Notes: a model not told the origin generated them from the letters alone. Numbered from the stretch's first letter, positions 1 through 8,729 are shown. The stretch is 64,000 nucleotides of DNA from AP-15 sp963701815 (GCA_963701815.1 CAVPBN010000029.1:20887-84886); one strand, 5' to 3'. Program-made: numbers and translations.

Positions 1-1
1 G

Positions 2-247
2 TTCGACGGCACCGTCCTCGAATTGTTGCCCGACGCACGCTTTCGCGTGCGGCTCGACAACGGGCACGAGACCCTGGCCTACTCTTCGGGCAGGATGAAA
101 AAGAACCGGATCCGAATTCTTGCCGGCGACCGGGTCACGGTCGAAATGACCCCCTACGATCTGACCAAGGGTCGGATCAATTTCCGCCACAAGGATGAGC
201 GGGCGGCCCCGGCGATGTCGCCGCGCCCGCAATACCGTCGCCGCTGA
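2..247 (+). CDS. infA: Translation initiation factor IF-1 (5' end cut by window)
   Basis: IF-1 binds the A site of the 30S ribosomal subunit and helps IF-2 and IF-3 during initiation. The visible part is the single S1/OB fold: a strand with FRVRLDNGHE, then the IRILAGDRVTVEM and PYDLTKGRI motifs that are near-invariant in the family. The reading frame is open to the window edge and codes for FDGTVLELLP before the first possible internal start, so only about the first ten residues are missing. The tail (about 15 residues after the OB fold, rich in Pro and Arg) is longer than in the common 72-residue IF-1, as seen in several alphaproteobacteria. Confidence 0.93.
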   Translation, partial: FDGTVLELLPDARFRVRLDNGHETLAYSSGRMKKNRIRILAGDRVTVEMTPYDLTKGRINFRHKDERAAPAMSPRPQYRRR

Positions 248-310
248 TCGACGGTCTACACTCGTCAGATCAGCCCTGTCTCCACGGCATGGCTTCAGCG
301 CGGAAATCAT

Positions 311-339
311 TTGACATCCGCCGGACAGGTACCGATCTA
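311..339 (+). promoter_or_regulatory. Candidate sigma-70 promoter for rhlE
   Basis: A perfect TTGACA lies at 311-316, followed after 17 bases by a weak -10 (GATCTA at 334-339). It sits about 50 bases upstream of the helicase start in an otherwise non-coding gap. A second TTGACA at 366-371 is too close to the start codon to serve as a -35 for this gene. The weak -10 keeps confidence low. Confidence 0.35.
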
Positions 340-390
340 AGCTGAGTGGTAACAGCAAATAAATCTTGACAAAAAGGTTACAGAATTTCA

Positions 391-1914
391 ATGGGTTTTC
401 CTGAACTAAATCTTTCGCCTGAAGTTCTTCAGGCAGTCTCCGACGCCGGCTACACGAACCCCACCCCGATCCAGGAACAGGCGATCCCCCACGTGCAGAG
501 TGGGCGGGATCTGCTCGGCTGCGCCCAGACCGGGACCGGCAAAACCGCCAGCTTCGTCCTGCCGATGATCGACAAACTGACGGCGGGGCGTGCGCGGGCG
601 CGGATGCCGCGCTCGCTGATCCTCGAGCCCACTCGGGAGCTGGCGACCCAGGTCGCCGCTTCGTTCGAGCTGTACGGCAAGCATAATCGATTGACCATGG
701 CGTTGCTGATCGGCGGCGAAAGCTTCGTCGACCAGGAGCGCAAGCTCGATCGCGGGGTCGATGTGCTGATCGCCACCCCCGGGCGGCTTCTCGACCTGCA
801 CGGGCGCGGCAAGATCCTGTTGTCGGACGCGCATGTGCTGGTGATCGACGAGGCCGACCGGATGCTCGACATGGGCTTCATTCCCGATGTCGAACGCATC
901 GTCGGCATGCTGCCGAAATCTCGGCAGACGTTGTTCTTCTCGGCGACGATGCCGCCCGAGATCCGGCGCTTGGCCGACGCTTTTTTGAACGATCCGATCG
1001 AGATCGCGGTGGCGCCCCCGGCCTCGCCGGCCGCGACCGTCATCCAATCGCTGGTCGTGATCGACCCGCGCGACAAGCGCGAAGCGCTGCGTCGGCTGAT
1101 CGCCTCCGAAGACGTCAAAAACGCGTTGATCTTTTGCAATCGCAAGCGCGACGTCGACATCCTGTTCAAATCGCTGGTCCGACACAAATTTGATGCGGCG
1201 GCCCTGCATGGCGACATGCCGCAACCAAAGCGGACCGAGACGCTGGACCGCTTCAGAAACGGCGAGATCCGTCTGCTGGTCGCCAGCGACGTCGCCGCGC
1301 GCGGGCTCGACATCAAGGAAATGAGCCACGTCTTCTGTTTCGACGTGCCGATCCACGCCGAGGATTATGTTCACCGCATCGGCCGCACCGGCCGGGCCGG
1401 CCGCTCCGGTCGCTCCTTCATGCTGGCGGCGCCCGAGGACGGCAAATTCGTCGCCGCGATCGTCAAGCTGATCGGCGACGAGATCCCCTTGGCCGAGATC
1501 GAGGGCGTGGCCCCGGCCGAACTCGACTACAGCGCCCGTCGCGGGCGGCCTCGGGCAGCGGCGGCGCGGCCCGAGATCCGGCCGCGCGCTGCCGGACCGC
1601 GCGAACCCGACCGGCATGATTCCCGTGGGCATGACCCTCGTGGGCATGACCCCCGTGGGCATGATGGGGGGCCGCAGGCCGGCAATCGGCGGCGGCCGAG
1701 CGAACAGCCCCGTCCCCGCGCTGCTGCCGCCCCGCCGTCGCGGTCGCACGAGAAGGCCGCCGGCGCCAACATCGTCACCTTCCCGCGCGCGGCCGAGGCG
1801 CGGCAATCGAGGCCGGCCCGGCCGGAGCCAAAAGACGACCGCCCCGTCGTCGGTTTCGGCGACGATCTGCCGGCCTTCCTCGCCCGGCCCCCGCGCATCG
1901 TCGCCCGACCCTGA
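391..1914 (+). CDS. rhlE: DEAD-box ATP-dependent RNA helicase, RhlE type
   Basis: Unwinds RNA duplexes, with likely roles in ribosome assembly and mRNA turnover. All helicase motifs are present in order: Q motif (GYTNPTPIQEQAIP, about residue 20), Walker A AQTGTGKT (about 50), PTRELA, DEAD within VIDEADRMLDMGF (about 150), SAT (about 185), and HRIGRTGRAGRSG (about 330). The conserved core ends near residue 375. The last 130 residues are a low-complexity Arg/Pro/Ala tail, typical of RhlE proteins and probably RNA-binding, and contain a short tandem repeat. The ATG at 391 directly precedes the conserved N-terminal region. At 507 residues it is slightly longer than average because of the tail. 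Confidence 0.93.
   Translation: MGFPELNLSPEVLQAVSDAGYTNPTPIQEQAIPHVQSGRDLLGCAQTGTGKTASFVLPMIDKLTAGRARARMPRSLILEPTRELATQVAASFELYGKHNRLTMALLIGGESFVDQERKLDRGVDVLIATPGRLLDLHGRGKILLSDAHVLVIDEADRMLDMGFIPDVERIVGMLPKSRQTLFFSATMPPEIRRLADAFLNDPIEIAVAPPASPAATVIQSLVVIDPRDKREALRRLIASEDVKNALIFCNRKRDVDILFKSLVRHKFDAAALHGDMPQPKRTETLDRFRNGEIRLLVASDVAARGLDIKEMSHVFCFDVPIHAEDYVHRIGRTGRAGRSGRSFMLAAPEDGKFVAAIVKLIGDEIPLAEIEGVAPAELDYSARRGRPRAAAARPEIRPRAAGPREPDRHDSRGHDPRGHDPRGHDGGPQAGNRRRPSEQPRPRAAAAPPSRSHEKAAGANIVTFPRAAEARQSRPARPEPKDDRPVVGFGDDLPAFLARPPRIVARP
1613..1665 (+). repeat. 15-bp tandem repeat inside the rhlE tail
   Basis: Three and a half copies of a 15-base unit (GGCATGAC-C/T-CCCGTG type; 1613-1627, 1628-1642, 1643-1657, partial 1658-1665) encode a repeated RGHDP pentapeptide. 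The unit length is a multiple of three, so changes in copy number keep the gene in frame. It lies in the basic, disordered C-terminal tail outside the helicase core. Confidence 0.85.
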
Positions 1915-2031
1915 GCCGATCGCGGCGAAGACGATCTTCGTCATGGTCAAATGCGACCTCGGCCAGGCCTAGCCTCTTGCATTCGCCGCCCGCCGATGAC
2001 ATGCCGGCTCGATGAGCCGGAAAGGTGGATG

Positions 2032-2355
2032 ATGAGCGAGGACCAGACGGGGTGGGTACGGGCGGCGAGCCGAGGCGATCTGCCGCAGGGCGAGGTCATC
2101 GGAGTCGAGGTTGGCGGCCGTTCGCTCGCTCTATACGACTGCGACGGCGAGGTCTTCGCCACCGACAACATCTGCACCCATGCCTATGCGCGCCTGTCCG
2201 ACGGCTGGCTCGACGGCGATGCGATCGAATGCCCGCTGCACGCCGCGCGCTTCAATGTCCGCACCGGCGAGGTGCTCGACCCGCCGGCCACCGAAGACCT
2301 GAAGACCTACCCCGTCCGCATCGTCGACGATCGGATCGAGATCAAGCTCGGTTGA
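2032..2355 (+). CDS. Small Rieske [2Fe-2S] ferredoxin
   Basis: A stand-alone Rieske protein of 107 residues, the size of the ferredoxin components that feed electrons to ring-hydroxylating oxygenases or of NirD-like proteins. The cluster ligands are seen as C48-x-H50 (ICTHAYA) and C67-x2-H70 (CPLHAARF), with the usual spacing. I chose the ATG at 2032 because GGAAAGGTGG lies just before it; an ATG three bases upstream is also possible, and a longer upstream reading frame lacks support. No oxygenase or reductase is adjacent, so the partner is unknown. The next gene is convergent. Confidence 0.85.
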   Translation: MSEDQTGWVRAASRGDLPQGEVIGVEVGGRSLALYDCDGEVFATDNICTHAYARLSDGWLDGDAIECPLHAARFNVRTGEVLDPPATEDLKTYPVRIVDDRIEIKLG

Positions 2356-2388
2356 ACCCGACCGTGGCCGAGCTTGCGGCGGCGCCGC

Positions 2389-3549
2389 TCAGCCGTATGC
2401 GCGGCGGTAGAGATCGACGATTTGATCCGCAGTCGGCACGCGCGGATTGTTGGCCGGCGAGCCCGACGCCAAGGCCTGATCTGCCATGACCGGCAACAAT
2501 GCTTCATAGCGCGCTGCGTCGATGCCCCATTCGCGCGGGCTCGGCACCTTCAGATCCTGGTTGAGCCGGCGCAGTTCGTCGAGGAGCCGCGCGACTGCGC
2601 CCTGGCTGCCCTCGCCTTCCTCGGCGACACCCATCGCACGGGCGCAATCGGCGTAGCGGTCGAGCGCCGCCGGCGCCGAAAACGCAGCGATCTCGGGCAG
2701 CAGCATCGCGTTCGACAGGCCGTGCGGCACATGAAAAAAGGCGCCTATCGGCCGGCTCATGCCGTGCACCAGCGCGACGCTCGCATTCGAAAACGCCATC
2801 CCGGCCGTCGTCGCGCCGAGCATCATCGCCTCGCGCGCGGCGCGGTTGTCGGGCTCGGCGCAGGCGGTGCGGATGTGGCGCGCGATCAACCCCATCGCAT
2901 TTTTGGCGAGCCCGTCGGTATAGGGGCTGGCCCGCCGGCTGACATAGGCCTCGATCGCATGCGTCAAACTGTCGATGCCGGTGTCGGCAGTCAGCCGCAA
3001 CGGCATCGTCAAAGTCAGCTCGTAATCGACGATAGCCGCGATCGGGCAGCAGGCGAGGCCGGCGATCAGCATTTTCTCGTCGGTCGCGGTATCGGTGATG
3101 ACCGTGAACCGGGTGACCTCGGAGCCGGTGCCGGCCGTGGTCGGGATCGCCACCAGCGGGACCCCGATCTTCGGGATCTCGACCGGAACCTTCCAATCGC
3201 GCATCTGCCCGCCATTGGCGGCGAGCAGGCTCATCGCCTTCGCCGTATCGATCGAACTGCCGCCGCCGATGGCGATCAGGCTGTCGAAATCGCCTTCGGC
3301 CAGGATTCGCGTACCGGTCTCGACCACCGCCGTCGTCGGGTCGGGAACGGTGTCGGCAAAGATCGACCACGGAATGCCCGCCCGGTCGAGCAGCGTCGTC
3401 GCCCGGTCGAGGATGCCGCAGCCGCTGATATAGGGATCGGTCACGATCAGCGGTCGGCCAACTCCGAGGCGCTGCAATATCCCGGGCAGCTCGGCGAGAG
3501 CGCCGCCGCCGATCGCCATCAGGCGCGGTGTGGTGATCGTCGCAACCAT
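2389..3549 (-). CDS. Iron-containing (type III) alcohol dehydrogenase
   Basis: NAD(P)-dependent dehydrogenase of the Fe-ADH family (386 residues, full length), substrate unknown. The N-terminal nucleotide-binding half carries GGGSSIDTAKA (about residue 95) and the TTAGTGSEVT loop (about 140). The metal-binding C-terminal half shows DSLTHAIEAY, HGMSRPIG and FHVPHG, which supply the Asp and His ligands. It follows the TusA-like gene after only 18 bases on the same strand, so the two are likely co-transcribed. This pairing hints at a link between sulfur relay and aldehyde/alcohol metabolism, but that is inference. Confidence 0.9.
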   Translation of the reverse strand: MVATITTPRLMAIGGGALAELPGILQRLGVGRPLIVTDPYISGCGILDRATTLLDRAGIPWSIFADTVPDPTTAVVETGTRILAEGDFDSLIAIGGGSSIDTAKAMSLLAANGGQMRDWKVPVEIPKIGVPLVAIPTTAGTGSEVTRFTVITDTATDEKMLIAGLACCPIAAIVDYELTLTMPLRLTADTGIDSLTHAIEAYVSRRASPYTDGLAKNAMGLIARHIRTACAEPDNRAAREAMMLGATTAGMAFSNASVALVHGMSRPIGAFFHVPHGLSNAMLLPEIAAFSAPAALDRYADCARAMGVAEEGEGSQGAVARLLDELRRLNQDLKVPSPREWGIDAARYEALLPVMADQALASGSPANNPRVPTADQIVDLYRRAYG

Positions 3550-3567
3550 AACGGCCTCCTTCCCGGC

Positions 3568-3816
3568 TCAGCCCGGCTTCCTCAGTCGAAAGCGCAGCAC
3601 GCCGCCCGGTTGTTCGGATGCTTCGAGCAGTACGCAGCCGGTCGTGCCGCAGAAATGCTCGAAATCCTTGAGCGCCCCCGGGTCGGTCGCCAGCACTTCG
3701 AGAACCGCGCCCGGGGCCAGCGGTTTCAGCGCCCGCCGCGCCTTCAGCACCGGCAATGGGCAAAGCAGCCCAGTCGCATCGAGCATGGCAGCGGTATCGG
3801 CGGTAATGTCGTCCAT
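3568..3816 (-). CDS. TusA/SirA-like sulfur-carrier protein
   Basis: An 82-residue protein of the TusA fold. The family signature is seen as LLCPLPVLKARR, with C19 as the persulfide-carrying cysteine and Pro-Leu-Pro next to it. These proteins pass sulfane sulfur between cysteine desulfurases or rhodaneses and acceptor enzymes. It is the first gene of a two-gene unit with the iron alcohol dehydrogenase. Because tRNA-thiolation partners are not nearby, I call it TusA-like rather than TusA itself. The C-terminal half (EHFCGTTGC) contains two more cysteines that are not part of the core motif. Confidence 0.85.
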   Translation of the reverse strand: MDDITADTAAMLDATGLLCPLPVLKARRALKPLAPGAVLEVLATDPGALKDFEHFCGTTGCVLLEASEQPGGVLRFRLRKPG

Positions 3817-3901
3817 CGTCTGCCTCGCAGCACGTTCGCCACGATCTTAGCCGATCGCCGGCCACTATCAATGGACGCTTCGGCTTGCAGTGAACCCGTA
3901 G

Positions 3902-3926
3902 ATCATTATATGCGTAATGATATAAT
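3902..3926 (+). promoter_or_regulatory. Palindromic operator and -10 box of vapBC
   Basis: A perfect inverted repeat, ATCATTA (3902-3908) and TAATGAT (3915-3921) around a 6-base spacer, overlaps a perfect TATAAT at 3921-3926. It lies 16 bases before the antitoxin start in an AT-rich patch unlike the surroundings. VapB antitoxins usually repress their own operon through such palindromes; a good -35 is not evident. Confidence 0.65.
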
Positions 3927-3941
3927 TGTATTGGTCGGAAC

Positions 3942-4196
3942 ATGCCGAACGTCGTCACCATTAACCGGCCGGATGTCATCGCCCTGATCGAAGAAGCGGC
4001 CAAAAAGCTGACCGAAGGCAACAAGACCGAAGCCGTTGCCTTGGCCATGCGGCGTTTGCTCGACGAGGATGCGCGCGCGGGTTCGTTGTTCGGGGCTCAC
4101 CGCGGATCGGTCCGGGTGCGCGACGGCGTGGACCTGATCGCCTCGGCCCTCGATGTCGAACCCGATGCCGAGACGGGTCGCGAGATCGAGCCGTGA
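3942..4196 (+). CDS. vapB: VapB-type antitoxin
   Basis: An 84-residue antitoxin of the Rv0623/PSK-like VapB family. The N-terminal part (TINRPDVIALIEEAAK, NKTEAVALAMRRLLDE) fits the short DNA-binding, helix-rich domain; the C-terminal part would wrap the toxin. It precedes the PIN-domain toxin with a GTGA stop/start overlap, the usual way to couple antitoxin and toxin translation. The palindrome just upstream is the likely autoregulatory operator. The identification rests on fold-like sequence plus the strict pairing with a PIN toxin. Confidence 0.85.
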   Translation: MPNVVTINRPDVIALIEEAAKKLTEGNKTEAVALAMRRLLDEDARAGSLFGAHRGSVRVRDGVDLIASALDVEPDAETGREIEP

Positions 4197-4621
4197 CGGA
4201 TACGCTGCTGCTCGACACGCATATCGCTCTCTGGCTCGATGGCGGCGACATCCGCCTTCGCTCTTCGACGCGCGCTCTGATCGACGATTGCTGGCGGAGC
4301 GGCGGCACCATTTGCCTGAGCGCCGTGACTGTCTGGGAGATTGCACTGCTCGTCGATACCGGACGGATCGAACTCGACCTCCCAATCGAGGAGTGGGTGG
4401 CGCGTTTCCTGCAGCGACCCGGCATCAAATCTGTGCCGCTCGGCCACCGCGCAGCCTCCCGCAGTTATCAACTGCACAAACTCGAGCACCGCGATCCGGC
4501 GGACCGGCTTCTGATCGCCACCGCTATCGAGCTGGTCTGCCCCTTCGTCACCTACGATCAGCGCATCGCGCGTTTCGGCAAGAACCATGGCCGGCAATAC
4601 GGGTTCGTCGTCGGCGCCTGA
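4193..4621 (+). CDS. vapC: VapC-type PIN-domain ribonuclease toxin
   Basis: A 142-residue PIN domain, expected to cut RNA when free of VapB. The acidic metal-binding residues are visible: D8 in LLLDTHIALW, E49 in VTVWEIALL, D101/D104 in HRDPADRLLIATA, and D122 in VTYDQRIA. It starts with GTG inside the stop codon of the antitoxin gene (GTGA). The protein appears full length with no missing catalytic residue, so the module is probably active. It lies between unrelated housekeeping genes, as is typical for mobile toxin-antitoxin pairs. Confidence 0.9.
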   Translation: MTDTLLLDTHIALWLDGGDIRLRSSTRALIDDCWRSGGTICLSAVTVWEIALLVDTGRIELDLPIEEWVARFLQRPGIKSVPLGHRAASRSYQLHKLEHRDPADRLLIATAIELVCPFVTYDQRIARFGKNHGRQYGFVVGA

Positions 4622-4718
4622 ATGGATGCACCGGGGCGTGCCGCGCGTCGGGATCGCCGAGGGTCGAGCCTGATTGTTCGCCGACTTTCCAGCGGAGGGT
4701 CAATCGGAAAGCAGCGGT

Positions 4719-4754
4719 TTAAGGTCGGGCAGAGTGGCGGCTTAAGGCCGGGCA
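4719..4754. repeat. Short imperfect direct repeat between vapC and parC
   Basis: TTAAGG-T/C-CGGGCA occurs at 4719-4731 and 4742-4754, 23 bases apart, in the 158-base gap between the convergent vapC and parC genes. Function unknown; it is not a clear terminator hairpin. Confidence 0.4.
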
Positions 4755-4779
4755 AGGCAGCCGGAGATCGGCGGCAGGC

Positions 4780-7008
4780 TCAACCGAACCTGTTCGTCCG
4801 CGGGAAGCCGTTGGGGACCAGCCGGCCGGCGCCGCCGCGCGCGCCGAGCCAGGGCGAGAGGTCGGCTTCGGTGCGGGTGCGGCTTTCGCCCAGCCGCCAC
4901 GACAGGCCGTCGGCGAGGCGGAACACCTTTGCGTCGGCAAGGGCGCCCGATTTGTAACGCTGCAAAATCACGCCGCGCCCGCGCGTCATCAGCGGGATGT
5001 CGTCGAGCTTGACGACCAGCATCCGGCGGTTGTCGCCGACCAGGGCCACGGCGTCGCCGTCTTCTGCGCGCACACAGATCCTTGCCGCGACGCCCTCGCC
5101 CAAGGTCAGCACCTGCTTGCCGGCGCGGGTTTGGGCCACCGCTTCTTCGCCGTCGACGACAAAGCCGCGGCCGTCGGCGGCGGCGAGCAGCAGCTCCATG
5201 CCGGGCCGATACGGAAACATCGCCAGGATATCGTGCTCGTTCGGCAGATCGATCGACAGCCGCAACGGCTCGCCCTGGCCGCGTCCGCCCGGCAGCCGGT
5301 CAACGCCGATCGTATAAAAGCGGCCGTTGGTGGCAAACACGATCAGCCGATCGACGGTCTCGGCCGCCACCGCAAAGCGCGGCCCATCGCCCTCCTTGTA
5401 TTTCTGTTCGGCGGCCGCAACGTTGTGCCCCTTGACCGCGCGCACCCAGCCTTTGGCTGAGCACAGCACCGTGACCGGCTCGCGCTCGATCGACGCCTCG
5501 GCCGGGATTTCGACCGGCGCCGGCGCCTCGCCGATCGCGGTGCGGCGCCGGCCGAGCGCGGTGTCGCCGCCGAACTCCGCCATCGTCGCACGGACTTCGC
5601 TCGCGACCGCGCGCCATTGCCGGCGGTCGCTGTCGAGCAGCCGGGCGAGCTGCGCCGCTTCGGCGGACAGCGCATCGAGCTCCTTGCGGATCGCGACTTC
5701 CTCGAGCCGGCGCAAGGCGCGCAGCCGCATGTTCAGGATCGCCTCGGCCTGGGTTTCGTTCAGATCCCAGCGGGCGATCATTTCGGCTTTCGGGTCGTCG
5801 GTCTCACGGATTATGCGGATCACCTCGTCGAGATTGACATAGACGACGATCTGGCCGTGCAGGATCTCGATGCGTCGCGCGACCGCCGCCAGGCGATGGC
5901 GGGTGCAGCGTTGCAATACCGCGCGGCGATGATCGAGAAAGGCCTGCAACGCCTCCTTCAGGCTCATCACCCGCGGCACGCCGGAGGGATCGAGCACATT
6001 GAGGTTGAGCGGCACCCGCATTTCCAGCTCGGTCAGCCGGAACAGCTGCTCCATCAGCAGCCCGGCTTCGACGTTGCGGGTCTTCGGTTCGAGGACGATG
6101 CGAATGTCTTCGGTCGATTCGTCGCGAATATCGGCGAGCAGCGGCAGCTTCTTTTCTTCGAGCAAGGCCGCGATCTTCTCGATCAGCCGCCCCTTCTGGA
6201 CCTGATACGGCACCTCGGTGACGACGATCTGGTAAAGACCGTGCGCCAATGCCTCCTTTTGCCAGCGCGCCCGCAGCCGAAAGCTGCCGCGGCCCGTCGC
6301 ATAGGCCAGGGCGATGTTTTCCGGCGGTTCGACCAGAACGCCGCCGGTCGGGAAATCCGGCCCCGGGATGTGGGCCTGCAATTCGGCGGCGGCGCAGGCC
6401 GGATGGTCGATCAGATGCAGCAGCGCCGCGCCCAGTTCGCCGGCATTGTGCGGCGGGATGCTGGTCGCCATGCCGACCGCGATACCCGAGGCGCCGTTGG
6501 CCAGCAGGTTCGGAAAGCGGGCCGGCAGGACGACCGGCTCGCTGTCCTCGCCGTCATAGGTCGGCCGGAAATCGACTGCGTCGGCGTCGATGCCGTCGAG
6601 CATCGCCTGCGCCACCGGCGACAGCCGGCTTTCGGTATAGCGCATCGCCGCGGCGTTATCGCCGTCGATACTGCCGAAATTGCCTTGCCCGTCGACCAGC
6701 GGGTAGCGCTGCGAGAACTCCTGTGCGAGGCGGACCAGCGCGTCGTACACCGCCAGTTCGCCATGCGGGTGGAACTTGCCGATCACGTCGCCGACCACGC
6801 GGGCGCATTTCTTGTAGCCGGAGGCCGGGTCGAGGCGCAGCTGCGCCATCGCATGCAGGATGCGCCGATGGACCGGCTTGAGCCCGTCGCGCACATCGGG
6901 CAGCGAGCGCGACATGATCGTCGACAGCGCATAGGAGAGATAGCGCTCGCCGAGCGCGTCGGCGAAATCGACATTGCGGATCTCGCCGATCGCGGCGGTC
7001 AAGGGCAT
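4780..7008 (-). CDS. parC: DNA topoisomerase IV subunit A
   Basis: ParC with ParE separates replicated chromosomes. The 742-residue protein has the winged-helix breakage-reunion domain with the catalytic tyrosine Y124 (AAMRYTESRLS), the tower region, and a C-terminal beta-pinwheel with weak repeats. In the quinolone-determining region the sequence is GKFHPHGELAVYDAL: L85 stands where Escherichia coli ParC has S80 and D89 where it has E84. A bulky residue at the Ser position is linked to quinolone resistance in other species. The start overlaps the recO stop by one base, so the era-recO-parC genes form a compact transcription unit. Confidence 0.96.
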   Translation of the reverse strand: MPLTAAIGEIRNVDFADALGERYLSYALSTIMSRSLPDVRDGLKPVHRRILHAMAQLRLDPASGYKKCARVVGDVIGKFHPHGELAVYDALVRLAQEFSQRYPLVDGQGNFGSIDGDNAAAMRYTESRLSPVAQAMLDGIDADAVDFRPTYDGEDSEPVVLPARFPNLLANGASGIAVGMATSIPPHNAGELGAALLHLIDHPACAAAELQAHIPGPDFPTGGVLVEPPENIALAYATGRGSFRLRARWQKEALAHGLYQIVVTEVPYQVQKGRLIEKIAALLEEKKLPLLADIRDESTEDIRIVLEPKTRNVEAGLLMEQLFRLTELEMRVPLNLNVLDPSGVPRVMSLKEALQAFLDHRRAVLQRCTRHRLAAVARRIEILHGQIVVYVNLDEVIRIIRETDDPKAEMIARWDLNETQAEAILNMRLRALRRLEEVAIRKELDALSAEAAQLARLLDSDRRQWRAVASEVRATMAEFGGDTALGRRRTAIGEAPAPVEIPAEASIEREPVTVLCSAKGWVRAVKGHNVAAAEQKYKEGDGPRFAVAAETVDRLIVFATNGRFYTIGVDRLPGGRGQGEPLRLSIDLPNEHDILAMFPYRPGMELLLAAADGRGFVVDGEEAVAQTRAGKQVLTLGEGVAARICVRAEDGDAVALVGDNRRMLVVKLDDIPLMTRGRGVILQRYKSGALADAKVFRLADGLSWRLGESRTRTEADLSPWLGARGGAGRLVPNGFPRTNRFG

Positions 7009-7775
7009 CAGGGTCCGGCCTCGGATCGTTCAGCCGTCACCATATCAGCCGCTGCGGCGTGGCGCAGGCGCTCGTCCAGCCTGGTGCGCGCCGCCGGCAG
7101 AATGCCGCCGTGCGGCGCCAGGACATGATGCAGCAGGAAATACCCGGTCAGGCGCAGGCCGAGCCCGATATCGGCCGGTGTCGAGGGTATTCGGCGCCAC
7201 AAAAAATCGGGCAGCGACAACAGCTTGTCGTGATACGGCCGGCCGGCCTCGAGCGACACGGCGCGGCCCGTGCGGGGCGAGACATAGGCAAGACCGGTCG
7301 TCGCCCCGGTGACGGCGCAGCGCGCCAGATCCAGGCCGAAACCGAGCGCCGCCAGCAAACCGCACTCCCATTCGACATAATGCGCCGGCCACTCCGCGGA
7401 CGAATCGAATGCCGTCAACAGGGCCGCGAACGCGGTAAACACATCCTCATGCGGCTCGCGCTCGGGCAAGGTGGCGGCGACCAAGGCCGCTGCCGAGGCG
7501 AGCGCGGCCAGCCGGTCCGGGTCGTCGAGAAAGCGCGCGGCATGGGCCCGCACCGGTTCGCAACCGATCGTGCCGAGATGCTCGGGCAGCCGCCCGCGCC
7601 ACCGCACCGCAAGCTCGTTGCCCGGCTGCAGCACCGCCCGCGCCTCGGGCGATTGCCCGCCGCGCACCAGCCCCAGATGACGGCCGTGCTCGCGCGTCAG
7701 CAGCTCGACGATCAGCGCGCTCTCGCCATGCCGGCGCGCCGCCAATACAAACGCCGCGTCGTCCCACTGCATCAC
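7008..7775 (-). CDS. recO: DNA repair protein RecO
   Basis: RecO helps load RecA onto SSB-coated DNA in the RecFOR pathway. The 255-residue protein has the N-terminal OB fold (the AAFVLAARRHGESALIVELLT start is typical) and the alpha-helical C-terminal domain. The zinc-finger cysteines found in some RecO proteins are reduced to WECGLL and ARCAV. It sits just downstream of era (12-base gap) and shares one base with parC, an order common in alphaproteobacteria. Confidence 0.92.
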   Translation of the reverse strand: MMQWDDAAFVLAARRHGESALIVELLTREHGRHLGLVRGGQSPEARAVLQPGNELAVRWRGRLPEHLGTIGCEPVRAHAARFLDDPDRLAALASAAALVAATLPEREPHEDVFTAFAALLTAFDSSAEWPAHYVEWECGLLAALGFGLDLARCAVTGATTGLAYVSPRTGRAVSLEAGRPYHDKLLSLPDFLWRRIPSTPADIGLGLRLTGYFLLHHVLAPHGGILPAARTRLDERLRHAAAADMVTAERSEAGP

Positions 7776-7787
7776 GGCATCACTGCA

Positions 7788-8702
7788 TCAGGCGTCGTAG
7801 TCGAGCCCGAGGGCGGCGAAGCGCTCGCGATCCTCGACCCAGTTTTCGCGCACCTTGACGAACAGGAACAAATGCACGCGCCGGTCGAGCATCTGCCCGA
7901 GTTCGGCGCGGGCGCGGGCGCCGATCGCCTTGATCCGCTTGCCGCCGTCGCCCAGCACGATCGCGCGCTGGCTCGGCCGCTGCACGTAGATGACCTGCTC
8001 GATCCGGACGCTGCCGTCCGATTTGTCCTGCCAACTCTCGGTCTCTACCGTCGAGGCATAGGGCAGCTCGTCATGCAATTGCAGGAACACCTGCTCGCGC
8101 GTGACCTCGGCGGCGATCAGCCGTTCCGGGGCGTCCGACAACTGGTCCTCCGGAAACAGCCACGGTCCCGCCGGTAGAACGCCGGCGAGATACCGCCGCA
8201 GATCGTCGACGCCGTCCCCGTTGCCGGCCGAGATCATCATGATCGGGTCGAAACGCCCTTTCCGCGAGAGCCGATCGGCAAGACCGAGCAGGCTGTCCCG
8301 GCGGACCAGATCGATCTTGTTCAGCGCCAGGATCGAGTTGCGGCCGCGCTCGGCCAGGCGATCGAGGATGCGGCCCGTATCGCGGTCGAGGCCGCGCGCC
8401 GCATCGACCAGCAGCACCGTTTCATCGGCATCCTGCATACCCGACCAGGCCGCCGCGACCATCGCCCGATCGAGCCGCCGTCGCGGGGCAAAGATGCCGG
8501 GCGTATCGACAAAGACGATTTGCGACGGGCCATCGACGGCAATCCCGAGCAGCCGGGTCCGGGTGGTTTGCGCCTTGGGCGTCACGATTGCCAATTTGCG
8601 GCCGATAAGCCGGTTGAGCAGGGTCGATTTGCCGGCGTTGGGCGCGCCGATCAGCGCGACATAGCCGCAGCGGGTTGCCGCCGACCGACCCGCCTCAGCC
8701 AT
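7788..8702 (-). CDS. era: GTPase Era
   Basis: Ribosome-assembly GTPase that binds the 3' end of 16S rRNA. G-domain motifs are G1 GAPNAGKST, G3 DTPG, and G4 NKID; the C-terminal KH domain carries the GDGGKRIKAIG loop. The ATG at 8702 gives a normal N-terminus (MAEAGRS...); an in-frame TTG eight codons upstream is possible but overlaps the preceding gene's end more closely. rnc, which often precedes era in alphaproteobacteria, is not here; a polysaccharide deacetylase takes its place. Confidence 0.95.
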   Translation of the reverse strand: MAEAGRSAATRCGYVALIGAPNAGKSTLLNRLIGRKLAIVTPKAQTTRTRLLGIAVDGPSQIVFVDTPGIFAPRRRLDRAMVAAAWSGMQDADETVLLVDAARGLDRDTGRILDRLAERGRNSILALNKIDLVRRDSLLGLADRLSRKGRFDPIMMISAGNGDGVDDLRRYLAGVLPAGPWLFPEDQLSDAPERLIAAEVTREQVFLQLHDELPYASTVETESWQDKSDGSVRIEQVIYVQRPSQRAIVLGDGGKRIKAIGARARAELGQMLDRRVHLFLFVKVRENWVEDRERFAALGLDYDA

Positions 8703-8729
8703 CCGCACGCCGGTCGGAACCGGCAATCC

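Noticed and set aside
366..371. Second TTGACA just before rhlE
   Set aside because: Only 20 bases before the start codon, leaving no room for a -10 and leader.
406..1950. 514-residue frame antisense to rhlE
   Set aside because: No domain, shadow of the helicase third-codon GC bias.
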